This document shows positions 40,917 through 52,886 of a DNA stretch of 64,000 nt, in pieces. The stretch's first letter is position 1; each line of letters opens with the position of its first letter. Source of the stretch: Macrosoma leucophasiata. Its lineage: Eukaryota > Arthropoda > Insecta > Lepidoptera > Hedylidae. The notes below the pieces were generated by a model. The model saw only the letters and a program-made list of their open reading frames with translations. It had not been told where the DNA came from and searched no databases. The position numbers were made by a program, and so were the translations under genes. Where the stretch lies: the NCBI GenBank assembly GCA_036365455.1, contig JAWQUS010000022.1, forward strand, positions 2,542,001-2,606,000, given 5' to 3'.

Positions 40917-41960
40917 TCAAAGAATTGACAGACAAGCAAACGGGCCACCTGATCTAACGTGGTTACCGTCGCTGATGAAGTGCTGATGAACATTTGAAAC
41001 ACCAGAGAAGTTGCCAACGCGCTGCCAGCTCTGAAGGTCTCTTTGTTCCAGTTTTGAAGAACTCCGTCGCCTCCGAAACACCACAGAGGGAAATTCGTTA
41101 CACAAATTGCACATTCTGGGATACGTGCGAGTCAGACTGGAACGTATACGTGCGAGTCAGACTGTTGAACACTTCGAAGTTACCAATCTGTGCGGATGGA
41201 ACTTCTCTCTTCGGTGATGGTGCGATGTAGGAATGAAGCCGATGGCACCAGATAGAATAGTTCATCAGAGTACTCAACATTGTAGTGGCGGTAGAAAATT
41301 CACAAACATCCGATGTCTCTGCGCAGACTCAGATTTTCGATTCGGTCTGTGATTCCTGGGTCGTTGACGATTCGAACGGCTTCTTGAATATCAGCTTGGT
41401 TTTATCCTCAATGTTACCCTGAAATTGCACTTCATTCGCCAGAGAGTTTTCGAATTCAGACATAAGTCTAGTTTTACTCTCCTCGATAAGCGCCTTAGAT
41501 GCATTTACGAGGCTAGTACAGCGTATATCACGCGTAATGTCGCCCGCATAACATCATATAGTTGGGGTTCTGCTCCAACATTTCATTGAATGCAGAATTA
41601 AAAGAGTGGGAGATAACACAGAGCCTTGCGGTACACCAGCATTTGTTGGTAGTTTGTCAGAGCTTTTATCCATCGACTAAAACTTAGTTATGACGCTCTG
41701 AAAGAAAGCTGGCTGTCCAATGGCATAGCTTCTCAGGGAGACAGTATGATGGTAGCTTCGTGAGAAGAGGCCTGTGCCAGACCCGGTCAAAAGCCTTAGC
41801 AAAGTCTAGGCTCACAGGAGATTGTAGGAGAGCGAGAACAATCGCGTCAGAAAGGGCACTCGGGAGCGCACATTTTCAAAACACTACAGGGATATTGTCC
41901 AATCCACTCGATTTGCTGACGTCGACGCTTAGAAGCGCATGCGAGACTTATTTTTGAATA
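40917..41960 (-). pseudogene. Old non-LTR LINE (Jockey/CR1-like), RT to 3' end
   Basis: Minus strand: about 41690-41830 encodes LDFAKAFDRVWHRPLLTKLP, the motif A region, and 40917-41300 matches the C-terminal and tail sequence of the copies at 46792 and 59276. Frames are broken in many places. Confidence 0.65.
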
Positions 41961-42570
41961 AATTTGATATCAGGCAATGAGCTATAGCATCACCGAATGG
42001 AAGGCGGTGTGTTTCCCCCATCGTCAAAAACTCAAGAGTCGAGTTCTAGGTAAAGGCTTTCTCCTTTGCCGTGAAACCACTGCAGCGATGGAATCCGGTC
42101 AACTCAATTTGTTGACGTCAAGGGAAAGAAGCACACGCCTGACGTAGATTACGACCCGAAGGTGGAAACTGGCCAGACAAGACCTCAAAAAATTTTGAAG
42201 TCTAGAACTAGTCTAGTCACCAAGAAGGATACAAGGAGGGGATTGCCACAATCACCAAAGTTGCCGAGTCACCAGAGCCTCGTACCTAAATATCTACTAA
42301 CTTAAAAATTAACATACAAACGACAAAAAAAATACATTATTTAAGGAGGGATTAATAATAAACAATGCGTAATTACTATTCTGGATTGCCAACAGTTGTG
42401 AAACTTTGGATATAATTATGCTTAGGTGTCATTGTTAACCTTGGCCTGTCAACTATTTAGCCAAGCGTCGTAGCATCGGAAACGATAACTATAAAATATA
42501 GACTTCTAAAACCCACTCCTAAAAAATGAAATATAACAGAAAACAGATTTAAGCCCGAAGAGTTTTAATG
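41961..42570. other. Intergenic stretch, nothing recognised
   Basis: No frame or repeat could be supported. Confidence 0.3.
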
Positions 42571-42599
42571 TGTTGGTATTCACTCGTAACGTACGCAAG

Positions 42600-43117
42600 A
42601 TATCATAGCAAGAATTTCTATCGCAAAGAAAATGTTTATCAACAAAAAACACTTACTAAGGGCAAGAATAGCTACCGAAGTAAAAAAAAGATTGATTAAA
42701 ACTTATATATGGAGCATTGCCCTATACGGAAGTGAGACTTGGACCTTGACACAGAAGGATAGGGATTGATTGGAGGCATTTGAAATGTGGTGTTGGAGGA
42801 GAATGGAGAGAATCAGCTGGACGGAGAAGAAAACCAATGAAGAGGTACTTGCTTTGGTAAAGGAGGAGAGACAAATTTTGAAGATGATAGAAAACAGGCG
42901 GGGCAGAATGCTGGGCCACCTGGTGCGACACGACGATTACATCATGACAATCATGGAAGGGAAAATTGAAGGAAAGAGAAGCAGAGGGAGACCAAGAAGA
43001 AGTTATATAGACCAAGTAAAGGAAAAAGTAAAAGTTGTGTCGTACCAGGATGTCAAGAAGTTAGCACAGGATAGAGAACGCTGGCGGTTATTCCACCGAC
43101 AAGAGCATAGCTCTTAA
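42600..43117 (+). pseudogene. RTE-type LINE, C-terminal end (third RTE family)
   Basis: KKRLIKTYIWSIALYGSETW, then a single in-frame TGA near 42768, then 115 codons: MWCWRRMERISWTEKK, RRGRMLGHLVRHD, RSRGRPRRSYIDQVK. Matches the C-terminus of RTE-like elements often mis-annotated as craniofacial development protein 2-like. Confidence 0.75.
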
Positions 43118-43239
43118 ATATAGAAGAAGATTCACTCGTAAATCTTTTGTTAGTACGTGAAACCAATCTGAGGTGACATCTTGCAGTTGAGATCATCTTC
43201 ACGTATTAACAAAAGCTGGGCAAATAATAAAATTATATA

Positions 43240-43472
43240 TTACTAGCTGTTGCCCCCGGCTCCGCCCGCGTGTAGGTCGCTTTTCGCGGAACCTGAGGTA
43301 ACTCATCAAATCATCCCATGGCATCCCATAGGAACATTATTCGGGATTAAACTGTCCTATGTGTTATTTTTTTTGGCAATTTTCACTAAAATCGTTTCAG
43401 CAGTTTTTGCGTGAAGGATCAACAAACACAAACAAACATTCAAACATTGGCATTAATAATATAGTAGGAAGT
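43240..43472 (+). repeat. ACTAGCTGTTGCCC-type repeat
   Basis: ACTAGCTGTTGCCCCCGGCT to TTAATAATATAGTAGG, close to 40650-40885. Confidence 0.5.
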
Positions 43473-43617
43473 GGGATTCATCCGGTCACTGGCAGAATAG
43501 TCTCTTCCTGTACTTTTCATGTTTTTAGAAGTCGTCATTCTAAATAAAAAAGAAGGCTAAGTAAGAAGTAGTGGTAGAACTATTTCTGTCAAAGATCGTG
43601 TGAATTTTTACCGTGAG

Positions 43618-43990
43618 TTTGCATTGATGAAACATTCTTAAAAAAACATGTCAAAACAAAATCTCTGTTTCTTGACAATGTATCGTATCGCGTTTGCACT
43701 GTCATGAAACATGTAAAAGCAAAACACGTATCGCGGAAACAAATCAAAAGACTTGAATTGCTACAAGTTTTATCAATAAGCAGTCTAGGAACATGCTGTT
43801 TGATTAGGTTGTCAGATTATTTACACTCATGTTTCCACTACATGTTTCGTGTTTACCAGATGGTTCGGAAAACTGAAAAAACTCTAATTTAGACAAATTG
43901 TGTGATTTTTATGGCGACAATGCAAACGTTAACTTAGACATGTCATAGACTAACATGAATAAAATACATGTTTCATGTCAATGCAAACAC
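43618..43990. mobile_element. Possible MITE with GTTTGCATTGA ends
   Basis: GTTTGCATTGATGAAACAT at the left and ATGTTTCATGTCAATGCAAA at the right are imperfect inverted repeats, and a third internal GTTTGCACTGTCATGAAACA is present. No clear target duplication. Confidence 0.45.
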
Positions 43991-44004
43991 AGCTATAAAC
44001 TTTC

Positions 44005-44283
44005 TACTGGTGGTAGAGCTCGAGTGACAGAGCTCGCGGGCGTAGGCACCACCGCATCACCTAATATACTTGCCGCTAAATGGTAGTGTTCAGCTCTATC
44101 GTGTTCCGGTCTGGTGGTAATGTACGGCCCTGTAATTTCCGGAGGCATAACACCTTAGGCCTCAGGAGTGGTAACGCATCTGCATTTTGACCTCGGTGTC
44201 TGTGTGGGTGTCTATAGGCTGCAGTCGTCACTTAACATCAATGTGAACTGCATGCTTGTTTGCCACTTCCATTACATAAATAA
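44005..44283 (+). repeat. Family A repeat upstream of FAR-B
   Basis: Near-complete copy ending 189 bp before the FAR-B exon 1 acceptor. Confidence 0.85.
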
Positions 44284-44479
44284 AAGATAACAACAAATCT
44301 TGAGATGTTTCAATAAAATGATAGGTTTGACAGCAGTGTGAACGTAAGCACCAAAGCACCGAGTTGCGAAACGTCAATATGTTTAATGTTTTTAGCATTT
44401 TAGTGTAAACTAGGGGTTAGGACGTTAGTGTAGCCCGAGTATTTAAAAATAAAAAATATTATTATTTTCAGATTTCAAC

Positions 44480-44570
44480 ATGGGTTTTCTTGAAGACCGA
44501 GACTTGAGCAATGTGCCCACTATACCGGAATACTATATGGGGAAGACACTGTTTATAACTGGTGGTTCAG
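44480..44570 (+). CDS. FAR: FAR-B coding exon 1
   Basis: 91 nt, phase 1. It differs from FAR-A exon 1 at only three residues (N11, T14, M20). The acceptor TTTTCAG at 44471 and eight leader bases fix the start. Donor GTATGT. Confidence 0.93.
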
Positions 44571-45120
44571 GTATGTATAGAAGAAAAATGAGAAATTTGT
44601 ACAGAGACCACGAATTTCACCACAAACAACTAAAGGAAAACTGTTTTTTTTTTGTTTCATTTATTCTAACATACTTAAAACTATTTTACAATTTGAACTA
44701 CATCAAAAAGCCTGAAGAGGTTTGTGCTGATGCAGGTATTCGTTCAACATATAAAATTCATAACAAGTAGGAACAGTATTCCATCTTACCAACGGATACA
44801 ATGTTAAGTAAATGTCTTAATATTAATGTGTGATTATACATAACAATGTATACAATTAAAATGTATTACACCTAATCACAATTTGCTTTTGATAAAAGTT
44901 GAGAAAAAAATAAAAATAGACCAAATAAAAAATCCTATCCTGATATCTGATTACAAAAACTCAATTAGTTATGTATCATACACCGATTCAATAATTACAA
45001 ATAGGTACAATGAGGGTATATTTACAATTACTGACCGAGCGAATGAATGAATGAGCTCGAGATGCCGAGCACGGAGCACGGTAACAGTTTCGGCACTTTG
45101 TGCCGGCATAAGGTCTTAGT
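44571..45120. other. Start of FAR-B intron 1, no gene
   Basis: AT-rich, no recognised element. Confidence 0.3.
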
Positions 45121-45124
45121 AGAA

Positions 45125-45543
45125 GTAATGGTGGTAGAGATCCAATGTAGGAGATTGAGGGCATAGGCACCACTGCATTACCAAATCTATCTGCCGTCAA
45201 ACGCTAGCGTAAAGCGCCAGATAGCCCGGTCCGGACACACCTCCCGTTTCTAGATTCATCATTCTCTTCATATAATGGTAGAGGCAAACAAACATGCAGT
45301 TCACATTGATGTTAAGTGATGACTGCAGCCTATAGACACCCACACAAAGACCAAGGTTAAAATGCAGATGCGTTACCACTCCTGAGGCCTAAGGTGTTAT
45401 GCCTCTGTGCCGGAAATTACAGGGCCGTACGTTACCACCTGACCGGAACACGACAGTGCTGAACACTACCATTTAGCGGCAAGTAGGCATATTAAGTAAT
45501 GCGGTGGTGCCTACGCCCGCGAGCTCCGTCTCTACCACCAGTA
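45125..45543 (-). repeat. Family A copies in FAR-B intron 1
   Basis: 45125-45200 is a diverged plus-strand head and 45273-45543 a minus-strand copy lacking its A-tail, with a small deletion in the GAGCTCC end. Confidence 0.7.
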
Positions 45544-45544
45544 A

Positions 45545-45700
45545 CACGCCGATATGCACGCCGATTCCTATGGACCTGTACTAACAGACCTATTTCCTAT
45601 GACCAGTACTACCTGACCTATTTGGTCAAGGTAGGTCAGTCAGTCTTGGTCTATCAGGGCCTCTGCAACACGTCCACATTCGCATTGTATATCTGTTTAG
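45545..45700 (-). repeat. RTE-A LINE fragment, diverged
   Basis: TGACCTATTTGGTCAAGGTA and CATTCGCATTGTATATCTG, the minus-strand 3' coding region. Confidence 0.6.
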
Positions 45701-46435
45701 TTATGTTACTAGATTTAAACTCTCATTTAAAAGAGCTCTTACTGAGTTTGTTGGGTAGCGGAGTTCTTCTCAGTAGTGACTGCACTTGGAACTCTGCTAA
45801 GTGAATAACTTTGATCTTGACGAATAAGTTTTTCTTTATCTTCATTTATCATCATTGAAGGAATTGAAAAATTTTGTGATTATTATGTTTTAACTAAGTA
45901 GTTTAAATTCTAATTTTTAATTTACTATTAATATCGACGGTCCCTACGTACATAAAGACATGTCAAAAATGGCTTTTTTTTTTAATTGCATAAACGATTT
46001 TTGATTGTCTATACCTGTATAAGATTTTTGCTGAAATATTATGTATTTTACTCAAAATACAAATCGTATAAGAGTACAAGTAATATAAGTACGACGAATA
46101 AGTGCCGTAGATGCGGATATGTATACTTATCGTTTTGTACAGTGTTTTAAAATGCGCGCCGCTCGGTGCGAACGCGGTCTTATCTGACTTGTCGTCATTT
46201 ACGGAGGTTCTCCAATAAAAAAGCAAATCATTATAATGAGTTGCAAACTTCTTTAAAATATGATTTACTCGATCATTTTTTATAGATAAGAAAAGCTTTT
46301 CATAATATTGAAGTATATGAAGTCATGTCCTACATGTTCGTTTATACGTGTCACTATAAATTTATTTATGGATTTGTCTTTATTTACTTTGACTACAGTT
46401 TAATAAATACCATTAAAATTTTCCTCTTTTTTTAG

Positions 46436-46548
46436 AGGCAAATATATGTGGTGAAAAATACATTTCAATGGACCTTGAGGATCGCTCATTGGAAGTTTTT
46501 AACGACGAAATGACTAAAGACAAGCTGCCGAAGCACCTAGAGATGTAG
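46436..46548 (+). other. Exon-like segment with strong acceptor and stop
   Basis: A tract CCTCTTTTTTTAG precedes 113 nt open for 36 residues (ANICGEKYISMDLEDRSLEV and on to KHLEM) and a TAG. Its phase fits splicing from FAR-B exon 1 or from an unseen exon of the surrounding element. Function unknown. Confidence 0.35.
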
Positions 46549-46791
46549 AACAATATTACACATCAGCTAATATACTATCACAAACTGATTTAAATCAAGT
46601 ATATTACATTCATTCATAAGTTTTTTGCGGCCTTTGTCTTAATAGGAGATAATAGTATGAAAAGCCATGCTAAGAAATATGTTTGAATATAAGTAGCCGC
46701 AAAGGCTACTTATAAGGCTCAGTGCTACCTCCCACGCTTTTTCTTCTGCATCAATCAATGAAATGTTGGAGCAACACTCCAATTTACGCGG

Positions 46792-47730
46792 ATGACAGTA
46801 CGGAATATGCACTATACAAGCCGTCCAAATGCCTCTCGGACACTTATCGAAGAAAGCAGGACTAGACTTGTGTCTGAAGTCGAGCAATCTCTGGAGCGGG
46901 TCTCGGATTGGGGTCCACTCAGTTTAGTGCAGTTCAACCCCTCGAAGATACAAATTTGCGCGTTCATCGCTAAAAAAACCCCATTCATTGTAGCACCACA
47001 GTTCCAAGGCACTCCTCTTGCCATTGGTAAGAGTATCGGTATCCTGGGCGTTGACATATCGAACGAAGTGCAATTTAAGAGTCACATTGAGTGTAAGACC
47101 AAGTTGGCATTCAAAAAGTTGGGGGTGCATAACAAAACGAGGCAGTATTTCACATCGGGGCAGCTACTACAGCTTTATAAGGCCCAAGTGCGGCCCCATC
47201 TGGAATACTGCTCTTATTTGTGGGCGGGAGCTCCCAAATACCAGCTTGGTCCACTTGACTCCCTACGAAGACGCGCTATTCGTATTGTTAACGATTCAGG
47301 ACTTACTGACAGGTTCGAACATCTGAGCCTGCGCAGAAACATTGGGAGTCTGTGCATGTTATACCGTCTCTACAATGGTGAGTGCACTGTCGAACTGTTC
47401 GACATGGTGCCACCGTCTCTTTCCCTACACCGTATTTCCCGCCGAAGAGAGAAGTTTCACCCTCACTGACTGGACACCTGGCCGTGCTCAAAGGTGCGGT
47501 TTTGTCGTTCGTTTCTGCCCAGAACGAGTAAATTGTGGAACGAACTTCCCTCTGAAGTGTTCCCTCGGTGCTACAATATGGGTTTCTTCAAAAATTGAGT
47601 TTACAGAGTCCTTCAGGTCTAGCAACGCGTTGGCAACTCCCCTGGTGTTGCAAATGTTCATAGGCGACGGTGACCACCTTCCATCAGGTGGCCCATCTGC
47701 TTGTCTGTCAACTGAATGACATAAAAAAGT
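46792..47730 (+). pseudogene. Jockey/CR1-like LINE, 3' coding end
   Basis: The frame to 47469 includes LEYCSYLWAGAPKYQLGPLD and DRFEHLSLRRNIGSLCMLYR; the rest continues in other frames to the tail GGCCCATCTGCTTGTCTGTC. 5'-truncated at the IYADDSTEYALYK-like region (YADD near 46786). Confidence 0.75.
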
Positions 47731-47879
47731 AACACTTTTATACAACCTGTCCTACAACAAGCATGATAAAAATACGGGTATTTGTTCTAAAGACATGAAA
47801 GGATTTTATCAAAATTATTCACAAGATGCGCCCATAGCTAAGACTCAAATAATAATAATATAATAATAATAATAATAAG

Positions 47880-48370
47880 CGGGGAAGCCCGCTCCGAGCT
47901 TGAGATTACTCGCTCGTGATGGTGATACCGGGGCCACACCTCTCGACACCCCCAGCCTCTCTCAACAGTGTTGCCCCCCGTCGACCATCGGGTTGGCTAT
48001 TTGGGGGGGGCCACCAAGGAGAGGCGAGTCACCACCTGCCTAAAGTAGGATTCGATAATGTGAGATGTTGAATATAGGCAGGTGCCGGATCTCACTCCAT
48101 AGGCCCAGCCAGCTAGTCCCCCCAGTTCACCCACATAGCCCAAAGTTTGGCGAATTACTTATCGTTACATAGTCCCATTACATTCTGCGGGGTCTGTCTG
48201 TGTATGTATTAACTATTTATGCAGCCAGTGAGAGGTCCCGCCGAATATAACCCATTACAAAGTAGATCAAAATTCTCGAAAGGGCCTCTACGTGTTGGAC
48301 CCCCCGTGTCCCCGCGCAAGCCTGACAAAGGTCCGGGGTTCAAATTGGACCCCGTGCTGACGAGAGACAT
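47880..48370 (+). repeat. 0.43-kb dispersed repeat, copy 2
   Basis: Mate of 9770-10205 with an extra GACACCCCCAGCCTCTC segment. Preceded by an (AAT)n run at 47845-47878. Confidence 0.6.
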
Positions 48371-48422
48371 AATAATAATATTAAATGTTTATTCATTAAC
48401 TCTTATAATCTAGGTTACAGAG

Positions 48423-48827
48423 ATGAAGCTAAGGCTAAGAGCTAATCGAATAAATCTCCAAAATTTATGTATAAGGTTCATATTTACATATGACCATGTT
48501 TCCGAATTTCGACTTCAACTCAAGTCGCTGCCAATTCGCCTTCACAGGAATACACACATTCTTTCCCTTCTCTACTGTGTACTGTTCTATCCTCACTATT
48601 CTCTATATCTCAAGGAACTTTTTCTTAGCTTCTCTAAGTCTCTCTTCCTACGCTCCTCTAATAATCTTCGACTCAAAATTCCCTCCCATACTACTCCTTC
48701 TATTCTAACTCTTTCTAATGCAGCTGTTCGTTTATGGAATGGGTTACCCGTTAACATTCGGCAGTTGCAAACCCTTACAACATTTAAAAAACATCTTTAT
48801 GAATACTATCCTTACTCGCTCGAATAG
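48423..48827 (+). pseudogene. LINE reverse-transcriptase C-terminus
   Basis: 134 open codons ending NAAVRLWNGLPVNIRQLQTL then FKKHLYEY. The RLWNxLPxxIR...FKxxL pattern is the C-terminal end of CR1/Jockey-type polymerases. 5' truncated. Confidence 0.65.
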
Positions 48828-49654
48828 TCTTAAATAAATTTAATTATAAATCTATGTCAATGAGACAAGTACCAATTGTTCAGATTTTAAGAAGATTGTA
48901 ACTTAACAATAAATTAGTTTCAATGTTAAACCTAGTGTAATTCATAAAACACAATCCTGATAAATTTTATTTAAAGACATGTCTTTGTTTACATTTCAAG
49001 AAATATGGTCCTACGCTAATGAATGAAACCGCGTATTAAGCGATATGTCTTTATTGATGTATTTTTTATATCCATGGGTGGCGAACTTAGAACGTATAAT
49101 ATATCCGTTTGAAAATAATAACACAATCCTACGTTTTCATAAACTATTTTATTTCAAATCTATTGTAGACACTGTTTTCTTCTTGACTGAGTATGAAAAG
49201 TTATCTAAGACTTGTCTGACACGCATTTATTTTAAGATCAGCGTAGAAACAGTTATCTGTCAGTTTTTCCAGAAAAATGTAAGAAAAATAAATATGTATA
49301 AATATCATTTTAAAGTGTCTAAATCTAATAAAACATTAAAAAAAAAGTTTGTACTCGTGCATAGAATTATTTCTAGAGCGGTTTGAACACAAAATACGCT
49401 CTCCTGAAAACCTCGGTTTTTGACATGTCCTTATGTACGTAGGGACCGTCGATATATGATTTTGCTTTTACTTTATGTAATGGCTATTCACTCTAGGTAT
49501 TTTATATATTTCTTGACGTTTTGAAAGTATCTGTATCTATTCGAAATAAAAGTATTTTATATTTCTATTTCTTACGTAATTTCTCGTATCGAGCCGCTGA
49601 CTCGATAAGAAGAAGAAGAAGACGTAATTTCTCATTTCCTATTTCAATTCTTAG

Positions 49655-49785
49655 GTTTTATGGGAAAAGTCCTCATAGAAAAGCTTCTTCACTCCTGCAC
49701 CCAATTGGACAGGATATACTTACTGATGCGAGCAAAAAAAGGTGTGACTCCGGATCAACGATTGAATGAATTGTACAAGAATGCT
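49655..49785 (+). CDS. FAR: FAR-B coding exon 2
   Basis: 131 nt: G-FMGKVLIEKLLHSC then DRIYLLMRAKKG, ending ELYKNA. Acceptor TTCTTAG, donor GTGAGT. The upstream intron of 5.1 kb carries the 3.5-kb inverted-repeat element. Confidence 0.93.
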
Positions 49786-49809
49786 GTGAGTTTTTATATA
49801 AATATGCAA

Positions 49810-50165
49810 TACTAGCTGACCCGGCAAACTCCGTATTGCCTCAGAATGAAATAATGTGTCAAAGGTTTGATAGATACGGACAATTTGTATGGGAAAATTA
49901 AATTGTGGTATACACTATTTTCCTTCAATTTCTTCATATTTTCTTTCCTTTTGAACATTCCCTGGACTTCCAAAAATCATTCAAAATCAATATTAGCCAA
50001 ATCGGACCAGACATTCACGCGTGATGCCGTGACCAAGGAAAACGGGTTGCATTTTTATATAATTATATAGATGCAATACTAGCTGCCCCGGCAAACTTCG
50101 TATTGCCTCAGAATGAAATAATGTGTCAAAGGTTTGATAGATTCGAACTATTTGTATGGGAAAAT
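49810..50165 (+). repeat. Two tandem AGCTGACCCGGC-type repeats
   Basis: 49810-50075 is a full unit; 50083-50165 restarts the same unit and is cut by the RTE-A 3' end. Confidence 0.65.
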
Positions 50166-50183
50166 TATTGTATGTATGTATCT

Positions 50184-52567
50184 TCACGCCAGGTCCCTAA
50201 CGGGGTAGGCAGAGAGTGTAGAGCGCCAGACATCCCGGTTCTGACAAACCTCTCGTGCCTCGTCTACCTTCATCATTCTCTTTATACATGCACGCCGATT
50301 CCTAAGACTTTTGACCCCACCATCAGACAGAACTCGACCTATTTGGTCATGGTAGGTCAGCCTTGGTCTTCCTGGGCCTCTGCAACCATCCACATTCGCA
50401 TTGTATATCTGTTTAGTCATTCGCTCATTCGACATTCTTTCTATATGCCCGAACCATCGGAGCATGCCTTTTTTCATTTTTACACCGATACTATCATTCA
50501 CACAAAGTCTCTTTCTTACATCTTCATTACGAACGCGATCGGTGAGTGATACACCGCAGATCTTGCGCAAAGATCTCATCTCGACCGCGTTCAACTTACT
50601 TTCATGCTCTTTCCTGCATACCCAGCTCTCGCTTCCATATAAAAGCGTTGGAGTAAGTACAGCATTATGTACGGCTAGTCGAGCCCGCTGGCTGAGATGT
50701 TTAGATTCTAGCAGCTTACCCAACGCTTCATTCACGCAATTCCCAGCAAGCACTCTTCTTTCTATGTCAGTGGTGTACCTACCATCCTTGCTAAAAGCAC
50801 ATCCAAGATATACAATTTTTTTTTTTTTTTTTTTTTTACGCGGGGAAACCCTCATGGGCACCCGCCGTCTAGGGGAAACGACGGCGGGTAGTGTGAGACT
50901 CGTACTCACTAAAACCCCGCGGTGTTCCGACTCTTCCGCCATCAGTGGCGGGGTCACGGGAACGCTTACGCACACATCCGCGACCCCGCCGGAGGCTGCT
51001 CGTCTCCGAGCCCTCCGCAGGTTGAGCTCTTTGGCTCCAACCAACACAAGTGGCGTGCGGAACACGTGCACGCCACCCAGCTTGGGACCTATCTCCATTT
51101 GGGCGACGGACATCCCCTAGTCCGACACCCAAAAGTCCCTGCCCCGACCACTCACAACGCCAGGCGTCCCAAGACGCCCGGGTGGAGGAGTCCAGGGGCA
51201 CTCTGTCCGGCTCCGGGGGAGCGGGAGTGACAGGGATGAACTGACCTTCAACCGCCCCCCCGCGGCCCCACCACGTCCCTATCGAGCGGCGGGACCACCG
51301 CTAGGCGGCTGGGGATAGGGTGCAGGGCAACGACACACCCATACACCTCCTCCCCAGCCGCCTCCCCACCACGTCCCCATCTTACGGCGGGACAACCGCT
51401 AGGCGGCTGGGGATAGGGTGCAGGGCAACGATACACCCGTACACCTCTTCCCCAGCCGTCTCCTCACCACAGCAGCGAGTGGCGGGCAGAGCCACGCCAA
51501 ACGCCGCCCCCTCTCTGGGTTCCTCTTGGCTTCTCCGGTGTGAGGCCAACCACCGGGTACTGAGCCCCCCCGCCACGACAAGGCGGAAACCCTCGGGGGG
51601 GAAGATATACAATTTCATCAACCTGTTCTAACACTGCATCATCTACTACTACCCTTGCATTTGTTCTCTGTTCATCTCTTTCAAATACTAATACTTTCGT
51701 TTTATCCACATTCAATTGTAAGCCTTTCTCCATACAATCCTCTTTCATGACTGTGACTAGTGCTTGTAGCCCAGATGGTGTAGAGCTAACAATTACCGCA
51801 TCATCTGCGTAAAGCAGACAGTTCACCACTAAGTCACCCATACGCACTCCCACATCCATCAACTTCACCCTCTGGAGGCATTTGTCCAGATATATAATAA
51901 ACAGCCTAGACGAAAGCACGCAACCCTGTTTGACACCGATGTTAACATCAAACCAGGGTGACATGTTACCATCTACCCGCACACATGCTTGACAGCCCAC
52001 ATACGTGGACTGTATTGCACGGAGCAGACTGCCATCAATACCATACTCTGGCAAAATGTCCCACAGCTCCTTTCGTAATACCCTATCAAACGCCTTCTCC
52101 AAATCCACAAAACCGCAGAAAACCTTCTGGCTCACAGCAAGATGCTTCTCTACGATGTTGCGGAGGGAGAAAACTTGATCCATACATCCTCTTCCAGTTC
52201 TGAAACCACCCTGTGCATCCCACAACAACCTGTCGGACTTCTCTTTCATTCTTCTTTCTAAGACTTTCCCATACACTTTAGCTGCCAAACTGATCAAACT
52301 GATCGCTCGATAGCTGGTGCAGTCCATACGTGAACCCTTGCCTTTATACAAAGGCACGATGACCGCACACCGCCAATCCTTTGGGATTCTTCCGGACCTC
52401 CAGCAAAGGTTGCACAACACCCAGAAAGAATCCCAAAGGGCAGCACCACCATATTTGATCATTTCGGCAGAAACCTGATCAATACCCGCAGCCTTACCAC
52501 ATTTCAAACTTCGTATCGCCCTTACAATCTCGTCTATTGTTATATCCTCACAAGCCGGCACCGTCAA
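50184..52567 (-). pseudogene. RTE-A reverse transcriptase, interrupted
   Basis: RT motifs in order: KCGKAAGIDQVSAEMIK, YRAISLISLAAKVYGKVL, FVDLEKAFDRV (motif A), GVKQGCVLSSRLF (B), LLYADDAVIV (C), ELNVDKTK-like D. The frame is cut at 51610 by the GC-rich insert and resumes at 50820 with YLGCAFSKDGRYTTDIERRV, then a zinc-free C-terminus ending YPVRDLA. Aside from the inserts the frame is nearly intact. This RT is probably dead because of the insert. Confidence 0.85.
50805..51615 (-). mobile_element. GC-rich poly(A) retroelement inserted in RTE-A, 14-bp duplication
   Basis: The insert 50819-51601 is flanked by AAGATATACAATTT at 50805-50818 and 51602-51615 and ends in an A-run of about 18 on the minus strand, a clean target-primed insertion. 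It is far more GC-rich than its surroundings. Two units of about 110 bp containing CACCCTATCCCCAGCCGCCT are tandemly duplicated (51290-51480). Open frames in it (up to 309 codons) overlap on both strands and show no known domain, so they are probably chance. Confidence 0.8.
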
Positions 52568-52589
52568 GTCAGCAACTCCGGCGTCAGGG

Positions 52590-52886
52590 TTTTTTTTTTT
52601 TTTTTTTTATGTAATGGAAGTGGTAAACAAGCATGCAGTTCACATTGATGTTAAGTGATGACTGCAGCCTATAGACACCCACACAAAGACCAAGGTCAAA
52701 ATGCAGATGCGTTACCACTCCTGAGGCCTAAGGTCTTATGCCTCTGTGCCGGAAATTACAGGGCCGTACATTACCACCTGACCGGAACACTATAGTGTTG
52801 AACACTACCATTTAGCGGCAAGTATATTAGGTAATGCGGTGGTGCCTTCGCCCGCGAGCTCCGTCACTGGAGCTCTACCACCAGTA
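52590..52886 (-). repeat. Family A repeat nested in RTE-A
   Basis: Close to consensus with an 18-base tail. RTE-A sequence resumes at 52888. Confidence 0.85.

Larger units (their letters stand above)
45931..49455. mobile_element. 3.5-kb element with 35-bp terminal inverted repeats
   Basis: The element 45935-49451 starts CGACGGTCCCTACGTACATA and ends with its inverse, 34 of 35 bases matching, between two ATAT copies (45931-45934 and 49452-49455). Most of its centre is nested repeats (46792-48900). Its own sequence seems to be the outer arms of about 0.85 and 0.55 kb. No transposase was recognised. The 4-bp duplication is low complexity, so the superfamily is open. It lies in FAR-B intron 1. 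Confidence 0.7.

Noticed and set aside
42600..43117. A host craniofacial development protein 2-like gene
   Set aside because: The similarity is to RTE retrotransposon C-termini that carry this label in databases; one stop and truncation also argue against a gene.
49045..49386. 113-codon frame in the right arm of the 3.5-kb element as a transposase
   Set aside because: AT-rich composition (rich in K, F, I and L), no catalytic motif and no splice context; chance is as likely.
50184..51113. A 309-codon minus-strand frame as a novel gene
   Set aside because: Its first 90 or so codons fall in the GC-rich insert and the rest is the RTE-A C-terminus; the fusion is created by the insertion, so it is not a host gene.
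50401..51120. 239-codon plus-strand frame
   Set aside because: Antisense shadow of RTE-A and of the GC-rich insert, with no domain.
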